From CAZYME01 sp964648115 (GTDB taxonomy: Bacteria; Pseudomonadota; Gammaproteobacteria; Legionellales; Legionellaceae), in assembly GCA_964648115.1 (NCBI GenBank), contig CAZYME010000009.1, positions 1-64,000 on the forward strand: a DNA stretch of 64,000 nucleotides, read 5' to 3'. Below are positions 51,061 to 60,137 of the stretch, piece after piece (the stretch's first letter is position 1; the number at the start of each line of letters is the position of its first letter). A model generated the notes under the pieces. That model was given only the letters and a program-made list of their open reading frames with translations. It did not search any database and had not been told where the DNA came from. A program made the position numbers and the translations under genes.

Positions 51061-52673
51061 GTGATACAGTAGTAATACACGGTCATGATTTAGATGATCA
51101 TGAAGAGCATCATGGCCCAGAGCAAGGGAAAGGCATTATTGGCTTTATAAAACGTTGGTTATTTACTACTAACCATAAAGACATTGGCACACTGTATCTT
51201 TGGTTGGCAATGATTAGTTTCTTTGTTGCTGGCAGCATGGCCTTGATCATTCGTGCTGAATTATTTCAGCCCGGGCATCGTTTTGTCGATCCCAACTTTT
51301 TTAATCAAATGACCACGATGCATGGTTTGATCATGTTATTTGGGGTTGTCATGCCCGCCTTTACAGGCATGGCCAATTGGCAAATCCCCATGATGATCGG
51401 CGCACCAGACATGGCTCTGCCTCGTTTAAATAACTGGAGTTTCTGGCTACTGCCTTTCGCTTTTGCCTTATTGGCCTCTACTCTATTCCATAATGGTGGT
51501 GGGCCTAATTTTGGCTGGACGATGTATGCGCCTCTATCCACTAAATATGCGCCTCCTAGCACCGATTTTATGATTTTTTCGATTCACATGATGGGGCTCT
51601 CATCCATCATGGGTTCAATCAATATCATCGCAACTATCCTTAATATGCGTGCGCCAGGCATGACACTCATGAAAATGCCTATTTTCGTTTGGACCTGGTT
51701 AGTTACCGCATTTTTACTTATAGCAATCATGCCTGTCTTGGCAGGTGCTGTAACCATGATGTTAGCTGATCGTCACTTTGGAACCAGCTTTTTTGAAGCA
51801 GCTGGCGGCGGTGATCCTATTCTGTTCCAACATATTTTTTGGTTCTTTGGACATCCTGAGGTATATGTTTTGGTTATGCCCGCGTTTGGCGTTATTTCTG
51901 AAATCATCCCTACTTTCAGCCGTAAGCCTTTATTTGGTTATCATTTCATGGTTTATGCGGTAATAAGTATCGCTGCGCTCTCGTTTATAGTGTGGGTACA
52001 CCACATGTTCACTACCGGCGTGCCTCTCGGTGCAGAACTGTTTTTCATGTATACCACTATGTTGATTGCCGTGCCTACCGGCATTAAAGTATTTAACTGG
52101 GTAGGAACCATGTTTAAAGGTGCTATGACCTTTGAAACTCCCATGTTGTTTGCCGTCTCCTTTGTCTTCTTATTTACGATAGGCGGGTTTACAGGCTTAA
52201 TGCTCTCCTTAGTACCAGCGGACTATCAATACCAAGATACGTATTTCGTAGTGGGACATTTCCATTATGTGTTGGTTCCCGGTGTTATATTTGCCTTATT
52301 TGCAGCTACTTATTATTGGATACCGAAATGGACCGGTCACATGTATAACGAGCGTCTAGGTAAATGGCATTTCTGGCTATCGGTTATTTCCGTTAATATT
52401 GCTTTTTTCCCTATGCATTTCTTAGGCTTAGCGGGCATGCCACGGAGAATTCCTGATTACGCCATTCAATTTACTAATTTCAATATGATTTCATCGATTG
52501 GTGCATTTATTTTTGGCTTTTCCCAATTATTATTTTTATATAATGTAATCGCTACTATTCGTCACGGTAAAAAAGCAGATGATCGCGTATGGGAAGGCGC
52601 ACATGGTTTAGAATGGACGCTATCCTCTCCACCACCCTACCACAGCTTTTCAACACCACCTGAGGTTCATTGA
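51057..52673 (+). CDS. ctaD: Cytochrome c oxidase subunit I
   Basis: The 538-residue protein has the twelve-helix core of an aa3-type oxidase. Haem and copper ligands are in TTMHGLIMLFGVV, FWFFGHPEVYVLVMPAFG (His-Tyr crosslink), VHHMFTTG and VGHFHYVLVPG. It overlaps ctaC by 4 bp; ctaG starts 12 bp after its stop. The oxidase reduces oxygen to water in the inner membrane. Confidence 0.97.
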   Translation: MSDTVVIHGHDLDDHEEHHGPEQGKGIIGFIKRWLFTTNHKDIGTLYLWLAMISFFVAGSMALIIRAELFQPGHRFVDPNFFNQMTTMHGLIMLFGVVMPAFTGMANWQIPMMIGAPDMALPRLNNWSFWLLPFAFALLASTLFHNGGGPNFGWTMYAPLSTKYAPPSTDFMIFSIHMMGLSSIMGSINIIATILNMRAPGMTLMKMPIFVWTWLVTAFLLIAIMPVLAGAVTMMLADRHFGTSFFEAAGGGDPILFQHIFWFFGHPEVYVLVMPAFGVISEIIPTFSRKPLFGYHFMVYAVISIAALSFIVWVHHMFTTGVPLGAELFFMYTTMLIAVPTGIKVFNWVGTMFKGAMTFETPMLFAVSFVFLFTIGGFTGLMLSLVPADYQYQDTYFVVGHFHYVLVPGVIFALFAATYYWIPKWTGHMYNERLGKWHFWLSVISVNIAFFPMHFLGLAGMPRRIPDYAIQFTNFNMISSIGAFIFGFSQLLFLYNVIATIRHGKKADDRVWEGAHGLEWTLSSPPPYHSFSTPPEVH

Positions 52674-52685
52674 TGGGTGGTGTGA

Positions 52686-53216
52686 ATGCTTACTAAAAAC
52701 CATGCGAAATTAGTTGCTACGCTTCTATGTGTGGTCTTATGTATGTTTGCTTTTGGGTTTGCATTAGTCCCTATTTATAAGAGCATGTGTAAGGCTTTAG
52801 GCATAAATGGGAAAACCAATCCTGAGGCCATCGCGTATGATGCAACGACCGCAAAGATAGCAAAAGATCGGGAAGTGGTTGTGGAATTTGTGGCGACCAA
52901 TAACGGTGGAGTGCCCTGGGCGTTTCATCCCAATACCCCGAAATTAAAAGTTCATCCGGGTGAAATTGTAAAGCTTGCATTTTATGCAGAAAATAAAACA
53001 AACCACAGTATGACGGTTCAGGCAATTCCTAGTGTAACACCCGGAATCGCCGCAAAATATTTAAAAAAAACCGAGTGCTTTTGTTTTACCCAACAAACAT
53101 TAAATGGCCACGAGGCAATGAATATGCCGTTGCTTTTTCACCTGGACACTGATTTGCCAGCTAACGTGAAAACAATTACTTTAGCTTATGCACTGTTTGA
53201 TGTGACAGGAAGATAG
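52686..53216 (+). CDS. ctaG: Cytochrome c oxidase copper-assembly protein (Cox11/CtaG)
   Basis: Cox11/CtaG inserts CuB into subunit I. The 176-residue protein has an N-terminal membrane anchor (LLCVVLCMFAFGFALVPIYKSMC), the copper-binding CFCFTQQTL and the family segment NGGVPWAFHPNTPKLKVHPGE. The length is typical. It lies between subunits I and III, the usual place. Confidence 0.95.
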   Translation: MLTKNHAKLVATLLCVVLCMFAFGFALVPIYKSMCKALGINGKTNPEAIAYDATTAKIAKDREVVVEFVATNNGGVPWAFHPNTPKLKVHPGEIVKLAFYAENKTNHSMTVQAIPSVTPGIAAKYLKKTECFCFTQQTLNGHEAMNMPLLFHLDTDLPANVKTITLAYALFDVTGR

Positions 53217-53243
53217 AGAATTTTAACTGGAGAGAAACATATT

Positions 53244-54119
53244 ATGAGCGCGCCAGGCACATATTTTATCCCTAAACCTAGCCATTGGCCCTTAGTTGGC
53301 TCTATTGGCCTGACTACAACACTTGTTGGCGCCGGTTCGTGGCTGCATACCGACTGGTATGGGCCTTATTTTTTTACAATCGGTCTCTTTATTCTAATTT
53401 TCATGATGTTTGGTTGGTTTGGCCAGGTTATCTATGAGAATCAAAAGGGCGTGTACGACCTACAAGTTGATCGCTCATTTCGCTGGGGAATGTGCTGGTT
53501 TATTTTTTCTGAGGTTTGCTTTTTCGGCGCTTTTTTTGGTGCCTTATTTTTTACTCGGATGTGGTCGATACCGCTGCTAGGCGGAGATCTAGACTTACAT
53601 CCCATCACGCATATTACGCTATGGCCTGATTTCAAAGCCACCTGGCCTCTGCTCTCCAATCCCAACAACCAAACCTTTGTTGGCGCTCATGAAGGCATGG
53701 CTGCCTGGGGATTGGCCGCTATCAATACTGTCGTATTATTAACCTCCGGTGTCACTATTACGTGGGCGCATTGGGCCTTAAAGCTCAATAAGCGCCGCCA
53801 ACTAAACATAGGCCTAGCACTTACAGCCGCCCTAGGCGTGCTGTTCCTATTCTTGCAAGCGCACGAATATTATGACGCGTATACCGAAATGAATTTAACA
53901 CTGGACGCAGGCATCTATGGAACCACCTTTTTCATGCTCACAGGATTCCATGGTTTGCACGTAACCATCGGAACCATCATGTTAATTGTCATTTTATGCC
54001 GCTCGCTCAAAGGCCATTTTACCCCAGAACGGCATTTTGCTTTCGAAGCAGTGGCCTGGTATTGGCATTTTGTTGACGTAGTGTGGTTATTCTTGTTTAT
54101 CTTTGTTTATTGGTTATAG
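53244..54119 (+). CDS. ctaE: Cytochrome c oxidase subunit III
   Basis: The 291-residue protein has seven membrane helices and the family motifs FIFSEVCFFGAFFGALFFTR, LQAHEYYDAY, FFMLTGFHGLHVTIGTIML and AWYWHFVDVVWLFLFI. A good site (ctggagag) precedes ATG 53244. It closes the operon ctaC-ctaD-ctaG-ctaE. No haem O/A synthase genes follow. Confidence 0.96.
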   Translation: MSAPGTYFIPKPSHWPLVGSIGLTTTLVGAGSWLHTDWYGPYFFTIGLFILIFMMFGWFGQVIYENQKGVYDLQVDRSFRWGMCWFIFSEVCFFGAFFGALFFTRMWSIPLLGGDLDLHPITHITLWPDFKATWPLLSNPNNQTFVGAHEGMAAWGLAAINTVVLLTSGVTITWAHWALKLNKRRQLNIGLALTAALGVLFLFLQAHEYYDAYTEMNLTLDAGIYGTTFFMLTGFHGLHVTIGTIMLIVILCRSLKGHFTPERHFAFEAVAWYWHFVDVVWLFLFIFVYWL

Positions 54120-54122
54120 AGC

Positions 54123-54187
54123 TCCTCTCCCATTGATGGGAGAGGATGCCCGATAGGGCAGGCGCCCTGTCGGGGAGAAGGAACCAC
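54123..54187. repeat. Family F repeat, shortened
   Basis: cctctcccattgatgggaga, ggatgcccgatagggcaggc and gccctgtcggggagaagg are family F pieces. The placement right after ctaE suggests a terminator role. Confidence 0.65.
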
Positions 54188-54193
54188 TATTGC

Positions 54194-54221
54194 TTGACCA
54201 CCACCTTGTTAAAAATATAGA
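54194..54221 (+). promoter_or_regulatory. Likely promoter of the 54256 gene
   Basis: TTGACC (54194-54199) and TATAGA (54216-54221) are 16 bp apart. The ribosome site aaggatg and ATG 54256 follow. Confidence 0.5.
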
Positions 54222-54255
54222 CTTTAGTCAAACGTGAGCTATTCAAGGATGCTCT

Positions 54256-55932
54256 ATGAGCTTGATGGGGAAAATACAAGGATTAGGATCATGGCTTTGG
54301 CAGCATAAAAGCGCTCCGCTAGGGCTAGCGGACTCATCCCTTACGGTGCTGACCTATTTAGCGGATCAAGTTGCCGCCATACCCAGAATGATTCGCTCTA
54401 TAGCGACTCATCCCCCCACGCGCCAAGTGGCAAAACATGTCTCGCGCGTTTTGGTACAAGATGTCACTGTTGTGGTGGGAATAACATACGGGGTAACATG
54501 GTTTCTGCAACAAAACCTCACAAACAGCAACACAGAGAACAAAGATAATCCCCAAAACCTCGACAATACCATGGCCAATACCGCCCTATTACTCGCTATT
54601 CAGGTACTTCCAAGAATACTTGCTCTTCGTTCTAAACTTAAAATGCTCGGGCGGACAACCCTAATTAACCTAGAGTTAAGTAAGCTTAGCGAAGTACAAG
54701 AGCGTTCCGGGTCCTGTGAGAAAGAGGGGTGCGCCCCCCTTGATTTATACTTAGGAGCCGGAACAGATTTTGCAGTTTATTTTGCTACGGAGCTTGGTCT
54801 ATTGGTAGCAGAGCTTATGCCTGTACCTGGCATTTCTTTGGCTATTATCATAGCCCGAGTGGAGCACAATGGTCTCTACATCATGTCTGCTGCTTCAGCT
54901 ACCCTCTGTTATAAGCATAAACAAAACTATTTATATGAAAACCAAGAAGTAGCAGTATCTTTGGGGCTTGGCCACTTTGTTAGTTCATGGCTCGCCACCA
55001 GCCTAATGCAAAAAACCGGAATTCCATCCTCCTATTACGCTAGTATAATCGACCTTTTAACACTTATAGCTCATGTCAGTGTGGCGAACCACATGACCCT
55101 CCCTCCCCCGAAAAAATCAACGGGACGCATACCCCCCCCTGTTGCGCTATGCCAAGCAGCAACTGCATGGGGTATTGAAATATTTGCTGCGGGACTTGAA
55201 AAAAGACTCCCTAGTATGCTTGAAGAACAATTAGAGCCAAATCTTCTTGTAAGAGTTATTAAAAAAGTACCTGCTTCGAAGATTGGCGATGCCATTGTTT
55301 GGACTTTGCAAGACTCAATGATCGCATATCTTATTCCCACTTTACTCAAAAATCGTAAAGGTTTTACTAATGATCCAATTGTCCGCGACAGTCTAACGGA
55401 ATTGCAAAGAGCTGCCGAAAAATTTTTAAGAAACTTAGAGCAAGCTCCTGCAGATTGGAGAGTTAAGGTGGCAAATGTCGCTCCTAGCATTACAGGTGAA
55501 GCAGCTAGAATAAGCTTGGGCCTTCCTCCCGCAATTACTAGGCTTGTCCTAAGGCTTATTAATACACCATCGGTAATGGAGAAAATACGTAGTTGGCGTA
55601 TGCGGATTGAAACGCTAAGGTTAGAAGCTGTGACAGCAATACGCGTTAATAGAGATGATTTGCGGCTAAATGGACATGTGCGGCTCCCTGATCCAGAGGT
55701 TTCCCAAGCTTTAAGAGCCCTAACCATAACACCACCAGACAACGTCATTAGGCTTAGAGGAGCCAGGCCCCCCGTTGCCTCTCCAGAAGAGGGCGTAGAA
55801 GGTGTCATTAGAATTACTCGCCAAAATTTCCATGGGCCGAGAGCGACTACCCCTACTCCTCCTGGTTCACCTGTTTCAAGTGAAACAATTGAAGATGATT
55901 GGGTAGAGCTCCCTCAGCAGCGCTTTAATTAA
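54256..55932 (+). CDS. Unknown multi-pass membrane protein with a LIR-like C-terminus
   Basis: The 558-residue protein has about five or six hydrophobic segments in its first 270 residues (e.g. VTVVVGITYGVTWFL, ELGLLVAELMPVPGISLAIIIARV, IIDLLTLIAHVSV) and helical amphipathic regions after. The last 60 residues are disordered and Pro/Thr/Ser-rich (RATTPTPPGSPVSS), ending EDDWVELPQQRFN. E546-D-D-W549-V-E-L552 fits the LC3-interacting region of autophagy receptors (acidic residues then WxxL). No family is recognised. The site aaggatg supports the ATG. A secreted, host-membrane role is a guess. Confidence 0.65.
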   Translation: MSLMGKIQGLGSWLWQHKSAPLGLADSSLTVLTYLADQVAAIPRMIRSIATHPPTRQVAKHVSRVLVQDVTVVVGITYGVTWFLQQNLTNSNTENKDNPQNLDNTMANTALLLAIQVLPRILALRSKLKMLGRTTLINLELSKLSEVQERSGSCEKEGCAPLDLYLGAGTDFAVYFATELGLLVAELMPVPGISLAIIIARVEHNGLYIMSAASATLCYKHKQNYLYENQEVAVSLGLGHFVSSWLATSLMQKTGIPSSYYASIIDLLTLIAHVSVANHMTLPPPKKSTGRIPPPVALCQAATAWGIEIFAAGLEKRLPSMLEEQLEPNLLVRVIKKVPASKIGDAIVWTLQDSMIAYLIPTLLKNRKGFTNDPIVRDSLTELQRAAEKFLRNLEQAPADWRVKVANVAPSITGEAARISLGLPPAITRLVLRLINTPSVMEKIRSWRMRIETLRLEAVTAIRVNRDDLRLNGHVRLPDPEVSQALRALTITPPDNVIRLRGARPPVASPEEGVEGVIRITRQNFHGPRATTPTPPGSPVSSETIEDDWVELPQQRFN

Positions 55933-55963
55933 CGCCTGTTGTGGATAAAAATACCCACTGAAC

Positions 55964-56099
55964 AAATGTAGGTTGGGCCACGGCTTAATGGCGCTGCCTT
56001 AAGGAAATCCCGGCTAAAAATAGCCCGTCTTCGCTACGCTCGCAAAGACGATTATCTTCCTTAATGCAGTGCCATTAAGCCGTGGCCCAACCTACATTT
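55964..56099. repeat. Nested palindrome: family E outside, middle layer, family D-like core
   Basis: Outer arms aaatgtaggttgggccacgg and its inverse ending cctacattt; middle arms cttaaggaaat with attatcttccttaa; inner cgtcttcgctacgctcgcaaagacg. The middle module also appears at 36997-37243 with a different outer family. Confidence 0.75.
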
Positions 56100-56302
56100 A
56101 CTTGTTCCCTTTTATCTGTATCCCACCATCCACCACAAAATTGATCAAAATTTGCGCACACGCTCAATGTGTACTAAAATTACACAACAAGAGGTTGAGC
56201 GATATAAACCAAACGTCGCGCTGGTGCTCTTAAAAACAGTGCACATATCTTGTGCCATCAGCCACAACCCCTGTTTAGTCATTAAATAACAAGGAGTTGG
56301 TT

Positions 56303-56725
56303 ATGAAAAAGTCATTAATTCTACCTACAATTGTGCTAGGGGCAGCTACCCTGGTTATTAGCACAAGCACTTTGGCAGCGACAGGCCCAGTACAAGCAAC
56401 AGGAAATGTTATATCTGGAGTTGGCAATGCTGCTGTTGGCCTTGTCGGAACCACTCTACATGGTGCTGGACACGTCGTGAGAGGCGTTGTGCATGGTACA
56501 GGATATGTCGTAACAGGCGTTGCTAGGGGCGCTGGACATGTCGTGACTGGGACCGGCCGCGCAGTTACAGGCGTGGCCAGGGGCACCGAACACGTCGTGA
56601 CGGGTGTTGCTAAAGACACCGGGCATGTCGTGAAAGGTGTAGCCAAAGGCACAGGATACGTGGCTAAAACTGTCGTAGATGACACTGGCCATGTTGTAAA
56701 AGGCGTAATGCCAAAGAACCGATAA
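56303..56725 (+). CDS. Exported protein of 11-residue amphipathic repeats, 140 residues
   Basis: ATG 56303 has aaggag 6 bp upstream and gives MKKSLILPTIVLGAATLVISTSTLAA, a signal peptide. The mature part is a run of about ten 11-residue units of the form G-H/Y-V-V-x-G-V-A-x-G-T (GHVVRGVVHGT, GYVVTGVARGA, EHVVTGVAKDT, GHVVKGVAKGT). An 11-residue period (three helix turns) is the mark of membrane-surface helices as in apolipoproteins and synucleins. It may coat membranes. No bacterial family recognised. Confidence 0.7.
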   Translation: MKKSLILPTIVLGAATLVISTSTLAATGPVQATGNVISGVGNAAVGLVGTTLHGAGHVVRGVVHGTGYVVTGVARGAGHVVTGTGRAVTGVARGTEHVVTGVAKDTGHVVKGVAKGTGYVAKTVVDDTGHVVKGVMPKNR

Positions 56726-56747
56726 ACTTAAATAAGTCAAAAAACCC

Positions 56748-56828
56748 GGATGTCCGCGTTGCGGCCATCCGGGCTACGATCCGCATGATAACGATCGAAG
56801 CCTGGTTGACGCGCAGCGGCAGCCGGGT
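56748..56828. repeat. Family G palindrome, second copy
   Basis: cccggatgtccgcgttgcgg / ccatccggg, then ggctacgatccgcatgataa / cgatcgaagcctgg resemble 47598-47675. It lies between convergent genes and ends just before glmU. Confidence 0.6.
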
Positions 56829-56840
56829 CATTTAAAAACG

Positions 56841-58223
56841 TTATTTCTTAATCTTAGTAGGCCTACGCCACCCACTCACCGTCTTTTGTTTAGCCTCAGT
56901 CAATGTCAACTCCCCAGCTGGAACATCCTTATAAATCGTACTCCCAGCACCAACTGTCGCATTTTTCCCCACCGTCACCGGCGCCACCAACTGCGTATCT
57001 GAACCAATAAAAACCCCATCCTCAATCACAGTTTGATGCTTATTAACCCCATCATAATTACAAGTAATCGTACCCGCCCCAATATTAACGTCCTTACCTA
57101 TGGTTACATCACCCAAATAGCTTAAGTGACTTGCCTTACTATTGCTGCTAAAAATTGCTTTCTTTGTTTCGACAAAATTACCTATTTTACAATCTGCGCC
57201 CAATTTGGTACCAGGCCTTAACCGCGCAAAAGGGCCAATATGGCAGCTATCTCCAATATGACAATTATCCAGCACGCTATTAGGTAAAATCTCGCAATTA
57301 GCGCCGAGGGTCACCTCGTTTAAACTGCAATTGGCACCAATAGTGCAATTATCGCCCACCACCACTTTCCCTGAAAATATAGTATTCACATCGATAAATA
57401 CATCCATACCACAATGCAATTCCCCGCGAACATCAACACGCGAAGCGTCAGCCACGGTAACACCCGCTAACATTAATTGTGACGCTATGCGCGTTTGTAA
57501 TACACGCTCTAGCTGCTGCAACTGTAAGCGATTATTAACCCCTTGAACTTCCGTACCATCGCTAACCCCCAGCGATACAATCGGCAACTGCTCAGCCACA
57601 GCCATAGTAATAATTTCGGTTAGATAATATTCCCCTTGTGCATTTTTGCTATTCAATTTAGGCAGCCAACGCTGCAAATCAGCCGCTTTCGCACAGCAAA
57701 TACCGCTGTAAATTTCCTTAATTTGCTTTTGTTCAACACTAGCATCTTTTTCTTCAACAATCGCAGAAATATGCCCCAACGCATTACGCACAATGCGCCC
57801 AAGACCAGTCGGGTCAGCAAAAGATGCTAATAACAACCCCAGTGGGGTTTCATCTGTTTTTAGAGGCTTGCAATGGTTAATTAACGCTCGTAGCGTATCC
57901 GCTTGTATTAAAGGCACATCAGCAGACAGCACCAGCACCTCACTAGACGCAGGGATATGCGGCAAAGCCTGCATAACGGCATGCCCTGTCCCCAATTGCT
58001 CAGCTTGAAGCACCCAATTAACAGGTAGCATAGTCAAGGCTTGCTTAATTTGCTCACCCCCATGGCCAATAATGACATGTATACCTTCAGGCTTTAGGCA
58101 AAGCGCCGTTTCTACCACCCGTGCCAACATGGGTTTACCACCCACATGATGAAGCACCTTAGGAGTAGCCGAATGCATGCGTTTACCAAGCCCCGCCGCT
58201 AGAATCACTATGTGTAATGACAT
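56841..58223 (-). CDS. glmU: Bifunctional UDP-GlcNAc pyrophosphorylase / GlcN-1-P acetyltransferase
   Basis: GlmU acetylates glucosamine-1-phosphate and couples it to UTP, giving UDP-GlcNAc. The 460-residue protein has the uridyltransferase motif LAAGLGKRMHSATPKVL at the N-terminus, QLGTGHAV, and a C-terminal left-handed beta helix (hexapeptides such as IGDNCTIGANC-type, GAGTITCNYDG). The length matches the family. It works one or two steps after GlmS (1727). No atp genes adjoin it, unlike in E. coli. Confidence 0.97.
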   Translation of the reverse strand: MSLHIVILAAGLGKRMHSATPKVLHHVGGKPMLARVVETALCLKPEGIHVIIGHGGEQIKQALTMLPVNWVLQAEQLGTGHAVMQALPHIPASSEVLVLSADVPLIQADTLRALINHCKPLKTDETPLGLLLASFADPTGLGRIVRNALGHISAIVEEKDASVEQKQIKEIYSGICCAKAADLQRWLPKLNSKNAQGEYYLTEIITMAVAEQLPIVSLGVSDGTEVQGVNNRLQLQQLERVLQTRIASQLMLAGVTVADASRVDVRGELHCGMDVFIDVNTIFSGKVVVGDNCTIGANCSLNEVTLGANCEILPNSVLDNCHIGDSCHIGPFARLRPGTKLGADCKIGNFVETKKAIFSSNSKASHLSYLGDVTIGKDVNIGAGTITCNYDGVNKHQTVIEDGVFIGSDTQLVAPVTVGKNATVGAGSTIYKDVPAGELTLTEAKQKTVSGWRRPTKIKK

Positions 58224-58301
58224 AACTAAGAAAGTTCCTTTTTATTTGCGTTGTCCGCCTCTCATAATAACTGAAAATGATATAAACAGTCTGTATTCAT
58301 A

Positions 58302-58329
58302 TTGCAGATATGGTATTTATTGATATGAT
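58302..58329 (+). promoter_or_regulatory. Likely promoter of the 58359 gene
   Basis: TTGCAG (58302-58307) and TATGAT (58324-58329) are 16 bp apart, and aggag (58347-58351) lies 7 bp before the ATG. Confidence 0.5.
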
Positions 58330-58358
58330 AAAAAAAATATTACGAGAGGAGTAGTACC

Positions 58359-60087
58359 ATGATGATTTTTTATAAGGTCGCCCTAAAACTGATTCGTTCC
58401 AGATGTATGGAGGCCCATGCGAAATCGATGGCGGACGATAAGGACTGGATGCAGATAGGCCGAAACCTTAAAGTATCTGCCGCAAAGAGGGAGGTACTAG
58501 AACAACTTTTATTGGCTCTCGAATCGCTACCAACCCCTGAAACCGACCAAGAGGGAATGACACAGCTCCAACAATTACTAATACAGCACCAAGACAAGGC
58601 CGTAGCAGTTACAACCGATCCAAAATACACGGACAAAGAGCTTACCGGTAGTACCGAAAAAATTTTGGGAGATTTGGCAGCTTCGCTACCTCAAATGCTC
58701 TATCTATTTGATACTAAACTGCACTTACTCAATCAAAAATACAACGACCGAGATGCACTTATGCAGTTTTATTTGCTAACAGGGTTGTATCATTCGAAAA
58801 GGACACTCAGAGCAAAAGAGGTACCAGAAGAACAAGGACGTATTTCTAAAGCTGCGGCTAATGTGAGCCCTTTTATTACGGCTCAAAAAGTATTGGTGAA
58901 GGCTATCTTTGAATTATGCTCAAGGGACATACAGCCCTGGGATGAGCGAGCAAGCAGACCAGATTATCAATCCTCAAGAGCTAGGGAAGTTTTAGCTTAT
59001 GTGCACAAATTACAAGCGGAATATAACCTATTAATTGCCGCGCAATCAGTCTTCGTCACCACAATCCCAGCTTTTGCATTCCACAGAGATATGCTCAATC
59101 AATGCTTGGCTGAAAGTATTCTCGCGCTTGAAGCTCTCTGGGGAATTAATGGAGCTTTGCAAAGCAAAATACTGGCGAGAATGGAAGAAACCGACAGTGT
59201 ATCATCTGAGATGCCCCAAGGTTGGGGTTTTGACCGACAGTCAAGCCATCTACTAATGGACGCGCTACCTGAGCATGTAACAGCTGACTTTCGCAGAGCA
59301 ACGCTTCAACAAGATGCTGGTAGAAACCGGGCAACCGGTGGAACATGTCCTGCCGCGTCTATCCCAGCTCTTACTAGAGATGCTCTACAAGTACACGATG
59401 AACTTAGCCAGAAACCACCTTCGCTTGACTTACCTGCAGTCCCAGCCCTCCATGAAGCCAATGATGCACAACACGATCCCGCCGCTCATTTAACAGGAGA
59501 AGAACAAAGACTAGCGCTAGCAGCTTCGCCAACTCATGAGGCGACGCTTGACTTACCTGCAGCCCCAGCCCACCATGAAGCCAATAATGCACAACACGAT
59601 CCCGCCGCTCATTTAACAGGAGAAGAACAAAGACTAGCGCTNNNNNNNNNNNNNNNNNNNNNNNNNNNNNNNNNNNNNNNNNNNNNNNNNNNNNNNNNNN
59701 NNNNNNNNNNNNNNNNNNNNNNNNNNNNNNNNNNNNNNNNNGCCAACTCATGAGGCGACGCTTGACTTACCTGCAGCCCCAGCCCACCATGAAGCCGATA
59801 ATGCACAGGCACAGGCTGAAGCACATCCCAAGCCAGTACACATAGCACCACCTGCTGACGATGCTGCACCCGGAGACAAAAGAGCGGGTAGTCCTGCACG
59901 CATACTTTATCTATTAGGAGGACCAGATGCTATTGTTGTTGAAACCACAGTTAAAGCCCCAGTAGCGGCAGCGGCAGCTGCTGCTGAAGCTTCAGAGGAC
60001 ACCGCAGGTTCCCAAGTGAATGCAGCGCCACCACCTATGGGAAAAAATAAAAAGAAACCGCGCGGTGCTGCAGCTAAAGGGCCCTAA
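58359..60087 (+). CDS. Unknown protein with 41-residue repeats, interrupted by an assembly gap
   Basis: ATG 58359 (after gagaggag) opens a helical region of about 350 residues with no family I know. From about residue 353 a 41-residue unit repeats: SLDLPAVPALHEANDAQHDP then AAHLTGEEQRLALAASPTHEA. The 100-N gap (59642-59741) falls within the repeats. After it the same repeat resumes in another frame and runs to TAA at 60085-60087, through an Ala-rich stretch and a basic end (GKNKKKPRGAAAKGP). The frame change is an artefact of the gap. Length and repeat number are unknown. Confidence 0.7.
59424..59802 (+). repeat. 123-bp coding tandem repeat spanning the gap
   Basis: The anchor cttgacttacctgcag occurs at 59424, 59547 and 59761. 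The first two are 123 bp apart (41 codons). The sequence before the gap (agactagcgct) and after it (gccaactc) fit within one unit with nine bases missing, or nine plus a multiple of 123. Confidence 0.85.
59642..59741. other. Assembly gap, 100 N
   Basis: A run of exactly 100 N, the usual code for a gap of unknown size. It sits inside the 123-bp repeats, which explains why assembly failed here. Confidence 0.98.
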
Positions 60088-60102
60088 AAATTCACGGTGA
60101 TT

Positions 60103-60127
60103 TCGAGACGTGGTTTCCGCGTCTCGA
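60103..60127. terminator. Hairpin between convergent genes
   Basis: tcgagacg and cgtctcga are an exact 8-bp inverted pair around a 9-nt loop, 16 bp after the 58359-gene stop and 11 bp before the ansA end. No strong T run. Confidence 0.5.
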
Positions 60128-60137
60128 GGTGCTACAT

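Noticed and set aside
55071..55808. Minus-strand open frame of 245 codons
   Set aside because: Antisense to the 54256-55932 gene, low in Asp/Glu and typical of a shadow frame, without ribosome site.
58359..60087. Pseudogene by frameshift
   Set aside because: The frame change coincides with the 100-N gap of unknown size, so it is an assembly effect.
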